Shown: piece by piece, positions 35,042 through 44,609 of the stretch
How the letters are laid out: each line of letters begins with the position of its first letter
How positions within the stretch are numbered: the stretch's first letter is position 1
Assembly (NCBI GenBank): GCA_025454915.1
Contig: JALONN010000006.1
Span: 1 to 64,000 of the forward strand
Origin: Raineya sp.
GTDB lineage: Bacteria > Bacteroidota > Bacteroidia > Cytophagales > Thermonemataceae
Direction of reading: 5' to 3'
DNA length: 64,000 bases
Position numbers and translations under genes: made by a program
Notes under the pieces: model-generated
What the model saw: the letters and a program-made list of their open reading frames with translations, nothing else
Database searches by the model: none
What the model was told of the DNA's origin: nothing

Positions 35042-35602
35042 TTAAAAATTCCAATCGCTTTTTAGCAAATTTCTTAAGTGCTCCAAAGCATTTCTTGCTC
35101 TTGTTTTTACTGTTCCCAAAGGAATTGACAGTTTTTCTGCTATTTCAGATTGGGAATAGCCCTCAAAATACATCAGTTCGATGATTATTTTATGCTCATC
35201 TTTCATCTTATCCATAATTTCTTTAAACCCAATATATTCACTCATTTGTTGAGTTGTATCGTCAGTCCTTTTATGAGCTTTCAGATTTAAAGAATCATTT
35301 TTTTGTATTTGTTTAATTTCTTTAGACCTAAGCTTATCAATTGCTGTATTTCGTGCAATATTAAGTACCCATGTAAATAATTTTCCTTTTTCGGTTGAGT
35401 ATTGAGCCATAGAGCTCCATACCTTTACGAAAGCTTCCTGAACAACATCTTGTGCTATTTCTTCTGAACCTACAATACGAACAACTACCCCATAAATAGT
35501 GGGTGCATAGTTATCATACAAATACTCAAATGCCTTTGTATTTTTGTTTTGTAACTGACTAACTAACTCGTTTTCCGAAAAAAATGTTTTCTCTTTTTCC
35601 AA
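35042..35602 (-). CDS. ECF sigma factor paired with RskA anti-sigma
   Basis: 186 residues. Region 2: FEYLYDNYAPTIYGVVVRIV, then AQDVVQEAFVKVWSSM, then FTWVLNIARNTAIDKLRSKE. Region 4: IIIELMYFEGYSQSEIAEKL followed by SIPLGTVKTRARNALEHLRN. This SigK-like group is controlled by a membrane anti-sigma factor, which is the next gene. It is distinct from the sigma factor at 12.3-12.9 kb, and no copy of that factor's promoter stands upstream of it. Confidence 0.95.
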   Translation of the reverse strand: MEKEKTFFSENELVSQLQNKNTKAFEYLYDNYAPTIYGVVVRIVGSEEIAQDVVQEAFVKVWSSMAQYSTEKGKLFTWVLNIARNTAIDKLRSKEIKQIQKNDSLNLKAHKRTDDTTQQMSEYIGFKEIMDKMKDEHKIIIELMYFEGYSQSEIAEKLSIPLGTVKTRARNALEHLRNLLKSDWNF

Positions 35603-35670
35603 ACTAAAAAATCATTATGGATAATTAACTCTTAAATATAAAGAAAGTTTTTTTTTCAGTTATAATTTTT

Positions 35671-36390
35671 TTATGCAGCACTTTGTGAAATGTGTTTTAT
35701 CAATATTCTTTTTGCAAGTGGTAATAATGTCTCTTGCAAAGGATATGATAATTTAGCATTTACCAAAAAAGTTGCAGGATTTGGCATTTGTTTATACTTA
35801 CGAAGTAACTGTATTTTTAGATTTTCAAAAGTTTCAAAAAAACCTTTTTGCATAGTTTCCAAGTACTGTAAGTGGATTGCTCTAAAAGAATTTTCGATAT
35901 TTGTAAAAATAGAAACCTGATAATAATAGACTTGGATTGTTTTCAAGAGTTCTTCATGAAGCATCAGATACCCTTCTTCTTGGTATAAAGGGGATATACC
36001 AACAGGCAAAAATTCGAGGTTTTGCTCAATGTATTCATAAATACTTTTACCCTCTACAAGCAAGCTTTTAAAATTAGGCAGAGCAAAACTGATTATAGAT
36101 TCCAGTTCTTCCATAATTTCATCATCTTGTATCAAATTCTCATATTCTAAGTGTAATTTCTCAAAATCTGCCTTACTAATTTTTCTTGGAAAACGCTGAT
36201 ACATTATTTTTTTATGTTCTTTTACATTTTGCAAATTCTGATAATGGAAAATCAAGTCTGAAAGATAAGGGTATAATTTAGAAGCTTGAAACTCTTCCTG
36301 AATACCCTTGAAATATGCAAGTAAAACATATTTCTTGTATTCAAAGTCTATCAAACCTTCTGTAAGCCAATTGGGATCTAATATCTTCAT
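35671..36390 (-). CDS. Conserved-type hypothetical protein
   Basis: 239 residues, largely helical and rich in aromatic and charged residues (IDFEYKKYVLLAYFKGIQEEF at the start; LRKYKQMPNPATFLVNAKLSYP near the end). No signal peptide, membrane span or recognised domain. Frame length, start context and codon use are those of a real gene. It lies upstream of the sigma/anti-sigma pair on the same strand with a 68-bp gap, so it may or may not be in that transcript. Confidence 0.7.
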   Translation of the reverse strand: MKILDPNWLTEGLIDFEYKKYVLLAYFKGIQEEFQASKLYPYLSDLIFHYQNLQNVKEHKKIMYQRFPRKISKADFEKLHLEYENLIQDDEIMEELESIISFALPNFKSLLVEGKSIYEYIEQNLEFLPVGISPLYQEEGYLMLHEELLKTIQVYYYQVSIFTNIENSFRAIHLQYLETMQKGFFETFENLKIQLLRKYKQMPNPATFLVNAKLSYPLQETLLPLAKRILIKHISQSAA

Positions 36391-36533
36391 AAGCCTGTTT
36401 TTGTGTGTTGATATAAAAAAGCATCTCTACTAAAAATACAAAAAAACTTTTTTCCTAAAAAATAACTCTTGTTTTTTTTAAAGAAAAATCCTAAAATAGT
36501 GGAGATTATCACATTATCAAAACTCATGCAAAA

Positions 36534-36920
36534 ATGGCTCTAAAAAATCTATTATTGATTAGTTTATTTACTATTTCATATTTAAATGGCTATGCTCAAG
36601 AAACTTTTGTGGGAAAAATTGTGGCAAAACCTTGGAGTAAAACCACTGAAAGTTACTGTGCTCAAGGTAGTGACTATTATGTCCTTGAACAAAAAGATAA
36701 ATCAGCAATTGTAATCCAAAAAGATAAAGTAATGGATTTAAAAAAATGGCAGGGAAAAGATGTTCAAATTAAAGGTAAAATTGAGACAAAAGAAATCAAG
36801 CCATCCAACCCTATGGAGCAAAGACCTGTTACTCTTGATATTGATGGTAAAGAAGTTGCTTTTACTTGCTCAGTTTTAGTAATTCAAGAAATTAAAGCTT
36901 TTAAGAAACCGAGAAAATAA
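36534..36920 (+). CDS. Small exported protein of unknown function
   Basis: 128 residues. A signal peptide (LLLISLFTISYLNGYAQ, cleavage likely after about residue 21) is followed by a beta-rich domain of about 105 residues (ETFVGKIVAKPWSKTTES; KDVQIKGKIETKEI; KEVAFTCSVLVIQEIKAF) that looks like a small OB-like barrel. Two Cys may form a disulfide. No family named. The next gene (STAS-like) starts 35 bp downstream on the same strand. Confidence 0.72.
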   Translation: MALKNLLLISLFTISYLNGYAQETFVGKIVAKPWSKTTESYCAQGSDYYVLEQKDKSAIVIQKDKVMDLKKWQGKDVQIKGKIETKEIKPSNPMEQRPVTLDIDGKEVAFTCSVLVIQEIKAFKKPRK

Positions 36921-36955
36921 TTTTTTTTGTCCATTTTCTAAATCTTTCATTTTTC

Positions 36956-37354
36956 ATGAAGAAATACCATATTCATTTCAATGAAACGAAAAATACTGTA
37001 ATTTTAGAGTTTATAAGTTTCTTAACTTTGGATGAATTCAAGCAAGTATGGCTTGAATCAATGGGTTTGATAGAAGAAAAAAAAGCTTCTTATTTTTACA
37101 TTGATGCCAGTAAAGAACGCATTATTCCTCCAGGTTCTGAAGAATGGCTTGTAAGCGATTTTTTTCCTATTGCTCAAAAATCTGCACAAAGTTTAGGATA
37201 CAGATTAAAGGTAGCAAGGGCAGAATCGTCCGATATTTTCAATCGTTTAGCCTCAGAACACAGTATTAATTATTTTAGTAGTAGCAATCCCAACTTTGAT
37301 TTTCAAAATTTTCCAGACTCTCAGAAAGCTTTGCAATGGCTTTATGAAGCTTAA
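36956..37354 (+). CDS. Small STAS-like protein (copy A)
   Basis: 132 residues, soluble, alternating alpha/beta: a starting beta pair (IHFNETKNTVILEFISFL), TLDEFKQVWLESMGLI, then YFYIDASKERIIPPGSEEWL, VSDFFPIAQKSAQSLGYRLKVA, and a last helix QKALQWLYEA. The fold order resembles the SpoIIAA/STAS domain. The protein encoded at 46005-46409 has the same order and the same D-x-S-K and W...D/W-F-P landmarks. Both lie near SpoIIE phosphatase genes, the natural partners of STAS proteins. It is convergent with the phosphatase gene. Confidence 0.65.
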   Translation: MKKYHIHFNETKNTVILEFISFLTLDEFKQVWLESMGLIEEKKASYFYIDASKERIIPPGSEEWLVSDFFPIAQKSAQSLGYRLKVARAESSDIFNRLASEHSINYFSSSNPNFDFQNFPDSQKALQWLYEA

Positions 37355-37362
37355 AAGATAAC

Positions 37363-37398
37363 AAAGTATAAAACAAGCTAAAGCTTGTTTTATACTTT
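37363..37398. terminator. Bidirectional terminator
   Basis: 17-bp stem AAAGTATAAAACAAGCT with its exact complement around an AA apex. It overlaps the last codons of the minus-strand phosphatase gene. Confidence 0.9.
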
Positions 37399-39810
37399 AA
37401 TCCCCATCAATAAAATATCATCTCTTTGAATAGTACCTCTCTGATAAGAATCCAGAAATGCCTCTAACTCTTTCTTTTGTTCTACCATAGACATTTGGTA
37501 ATTTTGAGAAATTAAGTATTTGAATTTAGACTCTCCTAGTTTTACCCTTTCAGCATTATTTTGGTCTGTAAAACCATCACTACCCAAATACAAAAGACTT
37601 CCTCTTTTCAAATATACTTCTTGATTGGTAAATTGTACATTTTCATTTTGAGTTCCTCCAATAGAGCGTCTATCTCCTTTTAAGGTAAATACCTGATTAT
37701 CTCCTGATTCTATATAATAAAGAGGTCTTTTTGCACCTGAATACACAACTTTAACATTTTCTTCATTTAGTTTCTCTAATACACACACCGATACATCCAT
37801 ACCATACTGATTATCTGTTTTATCTTGCTGAAGTACTGTTCTTATTTCCTGATCCAGCTTCATCAGGATTTCTGCAGGAGTATTGGCTTTATAGAGTTGT
37901 ACAACTTTAGAAAGCATGTTACTTCCAATAATACTCATGAATGCTCCAGGAACACCATGCCCTGTACAATCGACAGCAGCAACTACGACTTTTCCATCAT
38001 GAGTTTGTTCAGCCCAATAAAAATCTCCTGAAACGACATCTCTTGGTCTGAAAATCAGGAAATATTCACCTATAAGTTGCGTTATTTTATCATGATGAGG
38101 CAAAACGGACTGTTGGATAGTCATGGCAGCATTGATACTATTACTAATTTTTTCATTTTGCTCATTTAGTGTGTTATTTTTTTGTTCAATAGCATCTCGT
38201 TGAGCCATAATTTCCTCCTGATTTTGCCTTAATTCTTCATTTTGAGCTGCAATTTGATTAGATTGTTCTAAGAGTTCTCCAGATTGCGTTTTTATTTCTG
38301 CTGACTGCTTTTCAATAGCTTGTTTTTGTTTACGCATTCTTGAAAGTGAGAAAAACATATATCCAACAGCTATAGCTGCTAAACCTGCAAAAGCAAAAGA
38401 AAGCATTTGAATTTTTGCATCTGCTTCAGCTTTTTTCTGTAAAGCATCTGATTTTTCTTGTAATGCATTTGCTTTCTCTTTTTCTTTTTTTGCATTTTCT
38501 TTTTCTGCTTTTAGTTGCTGGTCTTGTATTTTCTTTGCTGTTTCTTGGTCTTTGATTTTCAGCTCTTTCAATTCAGCATCTCTTTGAAGAATCTCGTTAG
38601 CCTGACGTTGTTTGTCTGCTTCATTTTGTTGTTGGGTAATTACTAAAGCTTGTTCCGCACGTTTTTTTTCTGATTCCTGATTAAGAATTTTAATTCGAGA
38701 ATTTTCTAGTTCTTTTTCTGCTTTTTGTTTTTCTAAAATAGCTTGTCTGATTTCTGCCTCAGATTTTTCTTGTTTGGCAATATCTTGTTTCAGCTCATTT
38801 TCTTTCTTTTCTACATTAATTTGCTCTTCCAATATTTTTTGTTGTTGTGCTATTTCTTTTTGTCTTACTTTTTCTTTCACTTCTTGATACAACTTATTGT
38901 ACTTTTGATACATAGCAAAGTCTTTTTCTTTCTGATAAATTTGAGCTAAAATATTGTAACTTGTTGTTAAATGTTCATCATCAGATATTTTTTGGGCAAC
39001 ACTCATAGCTCGTTCCGCCTGTGTTATAGCCTGTCTGTTTTTTCCAGAGACAAAATAATTTGCAGCAATATAATTGGAAAGGTTTGCTATTTCTCTTTGA
39101 TTACCTTGTTTTTCAGCCATTTTCAAAGCTTTTTGATAATACTCTTGAGCATCATCAAATTTACCAATGTAGCTATAAGTAACCCCCAAATTAGTAAACA
39201 TGGTTAGTTGCTCATTGGGACGTTCTCTACTTAATCTCCCATAAGTAGCCAATGCCTCCATAAAGTGATCAACAGATTTTTTACTATCTCCCAATTGTCT
39301 ATACAAAAAGCCTAAGTTATTATGTGTATCAGCAACAGCCATTAAATCACCTAAATCTTTATTAATTTGTAAACATTCCAGTGTATAAGCAAGAGCTTCT
39401 TTATTTTGGTTGTTGGTCTCACATATTTCAGCTAATTTGTGTAAAGTAATCACCTCTTCACGTTTCTGATTGCCTTGTTTTTGAAGCTTTAAAATATTGT
39501 CATAAGTTTTAATAGCCTTAGGAAAATCTTTTAAAGCTAATTGCGAATTTCCCATCGCATCAAGAATTGCTATTTTATTATTATTTTTCTCTTTATTCTG
39601 AATTTGTAATTGATAAGCTTGTTCAAAATATTCAATGGCTTTTTTATGAGCATTTTGCTTTTGGTAAGCAATACCCAATTTTTCCATTAAATTAATTTTT
39701 TCAGCAGGAGCTTTTGCCTTATTTAAGTCTGTTATTAAGGCATTTATATTTTGTCCATAAGCACAAGTCATTAACATTGTACCTACAATGATACCACAGA
39801 TTGTTTTCAT
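37390..39810 (-). CDS. TPR-SpoIIE serine/threonine phosphatase
   Basis: 806 residues. Signal peptide (about 1-19), seven or so tetratricopeptide repeats (about 20-310, e.g. KKAIEYFEQAYQLQIQNKEK), a very long charged coiled coil (about 310-460), one membrane span (MLSFAFAGLAAIAVGYMFFS), another coiled coil, and a SpoIIE/PP2C domain (about 560-806). Metal ligands are seen in VVAAVDCTGHGVPGAFMS, LYLGSDGFTDQ and RDDILLMGIK. The periplasmic TPRs probably sense a partner and control dephosphorylation of a STAS-type protein inside the cell. Candidate partner: the convergent STAS-like gene. Confidence 0.92.
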   Translation of the reverse strand: MKTICGIIVGTMLMTCAYGQNINALITDLNKAKAPAEKINLMEKLGIAYQKQNAHKKAIEYFEQAYQLQIQNKEKNNNKIAILDAMGNSQLALKDFPKAIKTYDNILKLQKQGNQKREEVITLHKLAEICETNNQNKEALAYTLECLQINKDLGDLMAVADTHNNLGFLYRQLGDSKKSVDHFMEALATYGRLSRERPNEQLTMFTNLGVTYSYIGKFDDAQEYYQKALKMAEKQGNQREIANLSNYIAANYFVSGKNRQAITQAERAMSVAQKISDDEHLTTSYNILAQIYQKEKDFAMYQKYNKLYQEVKEKVRQKEIAQQQKILEEQINVEKKENELKQDIAKQEKSEAEIRQAILEKQKAEKELENSRIKILNQESEKKRAEQALVITQQQNEADKQRQANEILQRDAELKELKIKDQETAKKIQDQQLKAEKENAKKEKEKANALQEKSDALQKKAEADAKIQMLSFAFAGLAAIAVGYMFFSLSRMRKQKQAIEKQSAEIKTQSGELLEQSNQIAAQNEELRQNQEEIMAQRDAIEQKNNTLNEQNEKISNSINAAMTIQQSVLPHHDKITQLIGEYFLIFRPRDVVSGDFYWAEQTHDGKVVVAAVDCTGHGVPGAFMSIIGSNMLSKVVQLYKANTPAEILMKLDQEIRTVLQQDKTDNQYGMDVSVCVLEKLNEENVKVVYSGAKRPLYYIESGDNQVFTLKGDRRSIGGTQNENVQFTNQEVYLKRGSLLYLGSDGFTDQNNAERVKLGESKFKYLISQNYQMSMVEQKKELEAFLDSYQRGTIQRDDILLMGIKV

Positions 39811-39877
39811 ACCAGTATTTGATTATGTATCTCGTTAAAAAATTGATAGCCTTGATGTATAAGACCACTAATTTATA

Positions 39878-42124
39878 TTATAAATTGATTCTTAGAGTAG
39901 TCCATAATGTAGTACTCTCCCAAGCAGGTGTACCAGGAGATACATCTGGACCTCCTGCATTGCTATTCATTGGATACAGATTTTTTTGATTAGTTAGGTT
40001 TTTAATTTGAATATCCAATGTGGTTTTAGGTGTTATATCATAGCTTAAACCCATATTGACAAGCATACCACCTTGTGCTACTGTACCTGCTGGTGAAAAC
40101 CAAGAGGAATAATACAAAGTGTTTAATCCAACATTCAACTTTTTAAAAGGCTTAGCAAGAAGATGAAAGCGGACAATATTTTCTGGAAAGGCTTTATAAC
40201 GGAGTTTTCCACTTTCTGATGCTAAATACATACTATTTGCACTTTCTGCTAAATCTTTTTGCTCTTGTGTTGCATTAGATACTTTTACTAAAGAATGGCT
40301 TAAAATAAGAGAATATTTGGGTTTTGTAAAACTCAAAGAAGATTCACTTCCAAATTGATTGAACGTACCAGGTGTATTTTTGAAGTACCAATAACCATTC
40401 CAGTCACCAGGTATATCAGAACCTATATTGATCATAGGGAACACTGTTGGATCTTGGTAAATTACACCCACATCTATCACGTTCTGTACTGTATTATAAA
40501 AGCCCACAGTATTTAAAACAAAATCATCTGTAAAGCTTACTTTAAAAGATAATTCTACATTGTTGATGCGTTCAGGAACAATAGAAGCTATATTATTAGC
40601 ACTAGGTATTCCTAAACCATTAATTTGCGAGTAATTTTCTGAACGCAAGAAGCCATCTCTTCTGTATCCTCCAGAATAATGAAGACCAACAGCTCCTCTA
40701 AAACCTGCCTGATAAGATGCTCTAATCAATATTTTTTTGGATGGAGCATAAATTGCTCCAAAGCGTGGTGAAATATTTTGTCCCCAGAATGGATGTTGGT
40801 CATAGCGAAAGGCTGCAAAAATATCTATTTTATCATTAATAGAATAAAAATCTTCTGCAAAAGCACTAAATAAATTAATTTTCTGTTGAAATGACATTGT
40901 CAAGTCATTATTAGCCGTAGCTGGGTCAAAAGAGCCAACTACATTTGCTATAAAATTATTATTATCCTGATTGGGTAACCCCATTGAAAACACCTTATAT
41001 TCTACTCCCAAAGCTGTTTTATTTCCTTTCCATAATCCATCTATATTAAAAACAGTTTTTCCTCCATAACGTTGTTCTGCTGTACCTCCCATTGTTGTTC
41101 CTGTTAAGGAATATAGACCATAATCATCATTTATAAAAGATGCTGTTGTAGTATTATTTATTTTTTCTGAGACCTTAAAATTATAGCTAACACCCAAACT
41201 AAACAGGTCTTGTCTAATTACTTCTCTATCCCTATAAAAATTATACAAATCTCGTTTTTGTTCAGTTTTTAAAATATTAATAACTAAGTCTTTATATTGA
41301 GTTGTATTTACTATTGTCATGTTACTAGTTCGACGTAATCTATGTCCCATGTCTGCTACTTTTCCTCCTGCAAAACCCTGATTATTTTGAAGGGCAGCCC
41401 AACCTTCATTTCTAAATTCTTGTCCCTGATAATTTAGTCCAGAAAAATATGTATATGATTTAATCCCTTTTACATTCAATCTGACACCCAAAGAACCTCC
41501 ATAATAATCATTTAACCCTGCTGAAGTTGTAATTTGAGTACTCCCACTTTCTTCATTTTTTGCATCCTGAGTAACAATGTTAATAACTCCTAGTAAAGCT
41601 CCTTGTCCTAAAGTAACTGATCCAGAACCTCTGATGACCTCTATGCGTTCTATATATTCTAGATTTTGGCTATTTAAAATGGCATCAGGTGGTCCCCAAA
41701 AAAACTCTGTATTAAGATTTTGCCCATTAATTAACAATAAAACTTTGGAGTTATTATCTGGAGCAAGTCCTCTAAAACCTGCAATAATATCATCTTGATC
41801 TTCCACAGCAAAATACCCTGGTGAGAATACCGTTAAAACTTCAGAAAGTGTTCTGGCTCCACTAAGTTTTATTTGATCTTTACTTATAACTGTTACAGAA
41901 GCAGGTTGCTTATCTATATCTTTTACGATATTGGACGCAATGCTTACCTCCTTTTTTTCTTTAACTGGTATGAGCAACAACTCATCAACAGATGAAGAAA
42001 ACAACTTAACTTTCTTAGAAGAATCTATTTGTCCAAATATATGTCCACTTGACAAACACAGAAAAATAAATAAGGGAACGTTAACTTTTATGTGTAAAAG
42101 TTTAACTTTATAGAAATGATACAT
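39878..42124 (-). CDS. TonB-dependent outer-membrane receptor
   Basis: 748 residues. A signal peptide (about 1-31, ending SGHIFGQ), then a plug domain from about residue 60 (QPASVTVISKDQIKLSGARTLSEVL, then RIEVIRGSGSVTLGQGALLGVINI), then a 22-strand-type barrel with aromatic-rich strands to the end (TLDIQIKNLTNQKNLYP, LWTTLRINL). There is no N-terminal carboxypeptidase-like domain and no SusD partner, so it is of the siderophore, cobalamin or metal receptor kind rather than a glycan system. The substrate is unknown; cobalamin is attractive because methylmalonyl-CoA mutase is next door, but that is speculation. Confidence 0.92.
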   Translation of the reverse strand: MYHFYKVKLLHIKVNVPLFIFLCLSSGHIFGQIDSSKKVKLFSSSVDELLLIPVKEKKEVSIASNIVKDIDKQPASVTVISKDQIKLSGARTLSEVLTVFSPGYFAVEDQDDIIAGFRGLAPDNNSKVLLLINGQNLNTEFFWGPPDAILNSQNLEYIERIEVIRGSGSVTLGQGALLGVINIVTQDAKNEESGSTQITTSAGLNDYYGGSLGVRLNVKGIKSYTYFSGLNYQGQEFRNEGWAALQNNQGFAGGKVADMGHRLRRTSNMTIVNTTQYKDLVINILKTEQKRDLYNFYRDREVIRQDLFSLGVSYNFKVSEKINNTTTASFINDDYGLYSLTGTTMGGTAEQRYGGKTVFNIDGLWKGNKTALGVEYKVFSMGLPNQDNNNFIANVVGSFDPATANNDLTMSFQQKINLFSAFAEDFYSINDKIDIFAAFRYDQHPFWGQNISPRFGAIYAPSKKILIRASYQAGFRGAVGLHYSGGYRRDGFLRSENYSQINGLGIPSANNIASIVPERINNVELSFKVSFTDDFVLNTVGFYNTVQNVIDVGVIYQDPTVFPMINIGSDIPGDWNGYWYFKNTPGTFNQFGSESSLSFTKPKYSLILSHSLVKVSNATQEQKDLAESANSMYLASESGKLRYKAFPENIVRFHLLAKPFKKLNVGLNTLYYSSWFSPAGTVAQGGMLVNMGLSYDITPKTTLDIQIKNLTNQKNLYPMNSNAGGPDVSPGTPAWESTTLWTTLRINL

Positions 42125-42277
42125 AAAAAGGAAGTGTTTATTTTTACCATAAAAAATTCCTTTATTATACCAATAATAAATGAATTAACCAAATATTAGT
42201 TTAAAATTAAATTAATATTTGGTTGAAAATTTTAAAAAAAAGCAGGTTTGCAATATTTTATACTTATAAATTCATTT

Positions 42278-44410
42278 TCAATTTACAAGTTTTGATATAA
42301 TATTTTGAGCAGCTACAGATATTACTGTACCTGGTCCAAAGACACCCATCACGCCTGCATCATACAAAAACTGATAATCTTTAGGAGGAATAACACCTCC
42401 AACTATTACCAATATATCATCTCTGCCAATTTTTCTTAACTCCTCAATTAATTGAGGAACAAGCGTTTTATGACCTGCTGCAAGAGAACTTACCCCAACG
42501 ACATGTACATCATTTTCAGCTGCCTGACGAGCAACTTCCGCTGGAGTTTGAAATAAAGACCCTATATCTACATCAAAACCTAAATCTGCAAAGCTTGTGG
42601 CTATAACTTTTGCTCCTCTGTCATGTCCATCTTGTCCCATTTTAGCAATCATAATACGAGGTCTTCTTCCCTCCAGCTCTGCAAACTGGTCTGCCATTTC
42701 CTGAGCTTTCTTAAAATTCTCATCATCAGAAACTTCTGATGCATAAACACCTGAAATAGCTCTGATAGTAGCCTGATACCTGCCAAATATAGTTTCCATA
42801 GCTTCTGAAATTTCGCCTAAAGTTGCTCTTAGTCTGGCTGCTTTCACTGCTAAATCTAGTAAATTCCCTTCTCCTGTTTTGGCTGCCTCTGTAATAGCAT
42901 TAAGAGCTTGTTTTACAGCATTATTATCTCTTTCAGATTTTATTTTCTCTAAACGAGCTATTTGTTCATTACGAACAATTGTATTATCCACTTCTAGAAG
43001 CTCTAATTCTTTTTCTGAGGTAGGTTTAAACTGATTTACTCCTACAATAATTTCTTTACCAGCATCTATACGAGCCTGTTTTTTAGCAGCAGCCTCTTCT
43101 ATACGCATTTTAGGCAGTCCAGTTTCAATAGCTTTTGCCATACCTCCTAATGTTTCTACCTCTTCAATTAACTGCCATGCCTTCTCAGCTAAATCATTGG
43201 TAAGTTTTTCTACATAATAAGAACCTCCCCAAGGGTCAACAGTTTGGCAAATATTACTTTCTTCTTGCAGAATTAATTGGGTATTTCGGGCTATACGAGC
43301 CGAAAAGTCTGTGGGTAAAGCAATTGCTTCATCCAAAGAGTTGGTATGTAATGATTGTGTATGTCCCAAAGCAGCAGCCAATGCTTCGATTGCTGTACGA
43401 GCAACATTGTTGAAAGGATCTTGTTCTGTAAGGCTGTATCCTGATGTCTGGCAATGTGTTCGTAGAGCCATAGAAATAGACTTTTTAGGGCTAAATTGTT
43501 TCACAATTTTTGCCCAAAGCAAACGACCTGCTCTCATTTTAGCTATCTCCATGAAATGATTCATCCCAATTGCCCAGAAAAATGATAATCTAGGAGCAAA
43601 ATCATCAATATCAAGTCCTGCCGCAAGTCCTGTTCTGATATATTCCAATCCATCTGCAAGTGTATAAGCCAGTTCCAAATCAGCTGTTGCTCCTGCCTCA
43701 TGCATATGATAGCCCGAAATACTAATACTATTAAATTTAGGCATATTTTTGGAGGTATAAGCGAAAATATCTCCAATAATTTTCATACTTGGTGTTGGTG
43801 GATAAATATAAGTATTACGCACCATAAACTCCTTTAGAATATCATTTTGGATAGTTCCTGAGAGTTCCTCAGCCTTTACACCTTGTTCTTCAGCAGCTAC
43901 AATATAAAATGCCATGATAGGTATTACAGCACCATTCATAGTCATAGAAACAGACATATCATTTAATGGTATTCCATCAAATAAAATCTTCATATCCTCT
44001 ACACTATCAATAGCAACTCCTGCTTTTCCTACATCACCCATCACTCTTGGATGGTCAGAATCATATCCCCTGTGTGTTGCTAAATCGAAAGCTACAGAAA
44101 GCCCTTTCTGACCTGCTGCGAGATTTCTTCTATAAAAAGCATTAGAATCTTGAGCAGTTGAAAAACCTGCATACTGACGTATTGTCCATGGACGTTGTAA
44201 GTACATAGTACTATAAGGACCTCTCAAGTATGGTGGTATACCTGCTATAAAACTTAGATGAGGTAATTTTTGAACTTCATTTAATGTGTAATAAGTTTGG
44301 ATGTCTATTCCTTCAGGTGTTTTCAAAAATTTATTATCTCCAATACTTATAGATTGTTTAGATACACTTAAAAGACTCTCAAAAGATATATTACTAAAAT
44401 TTGGTTTCAT
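42278..44410 (-). CDS. mutB: Methylmalonyl-CoA mutase, large (catalytic) subunit
   Basis: 710 residues. The TIM-barrel catalytic domain has [25 protein letters not shown] near the start (CoA tunnel) and active-site His in [14 protein letters not shown]. The C-terminal cobalamin domain (about 575-710) has the DGHDRGAK base-off motif with the lower-ligand His, then [14 protein letters not shown]. It converts methylmalonyl-CoA and succinyl-CoA in propionate metabolism. The small subunit gene, usually adjacent, is not found on either side here. Confidence 0.96.
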   Translation of the reverse strand: MKPNFSNISFESLLSVSKQSISIGDNKFLKTPEGIDIQTYYTLNEVQKLPHLSFIAGIPPYLRGPYSTMYLQRPWTIRQYAGFSTAQDSNAFYRRNLAAGQKGLSVAFDLATHRGYDSDHPRVMGDVGKAGVAIDSVEDMKILFDGIPLNDMSVSMTMNGAVIPIMAFYIVAAEEQGVKAEELSGTIQNDILKEFMVRNTYIYPPTPSMKIIGDIFAYTSKNMPKFNSISISGYHMHEAGATADLELAYTLADGLEYIRTGLAAGLDIDDFAPRLSFFWAIGMNHFMEIAKMRAGRLLWAKIVKQFSPKKSISMALRTHCQTSGYSLTEQDPFNNVARTAIEALAAALGHTQSLHTNSLDEAIALPTDFSARIARNTQLILQEESNICQTVDPWGGSYYVEKLTNDLAEKAWQLIEEVETLGGMAKAIETGLPKMRIEEAAAKKQARIDAGKEIIVGVNQFKPTSEKELELLEVDNTIVRNEQIARLEKIKSERDNNAVKQALNAITEAAKTGEGNLLDLAVKAARLRATLGEISEAMETIFGRYQATIRAISGVYASEVSDDENFKKAQEMADQFAELEGRRPRIMIAKMGQDGHDRGAKVIATSFADLGFDVDIGSLFQTPAEVARQAAENDVHVVGVSSLAAGHKTLVPQLIEELRKIGRDDILVIVGGVIPPKDYQFLYDAGVMGVFGPGTVISVAAQNIISKLVN

Positions 44411-44609
44411 AAATAAACAACTTTCTTGAACTTTATATTTTACGTATAATCCTTGCCAATTTAATAATTATTTTGGTTTTGAGAAAATTATGGCTTTTTA
44501 TGTATGTATGCATTTAGTCTTTTAATATACAGATAATCAATATTTTAATATTTTTTTTATTATATTGCATCCATTAATATTTTACTTTATTTCTTAAATT
44601 TTACATTTT

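Noticed and set aside
39801..39989. 62-codon plus-strand frame between the TPR-SpoIIE and TonB genes
   Set aside because: It runs antisense into the end of the TonB receptor gene and has no independent support.
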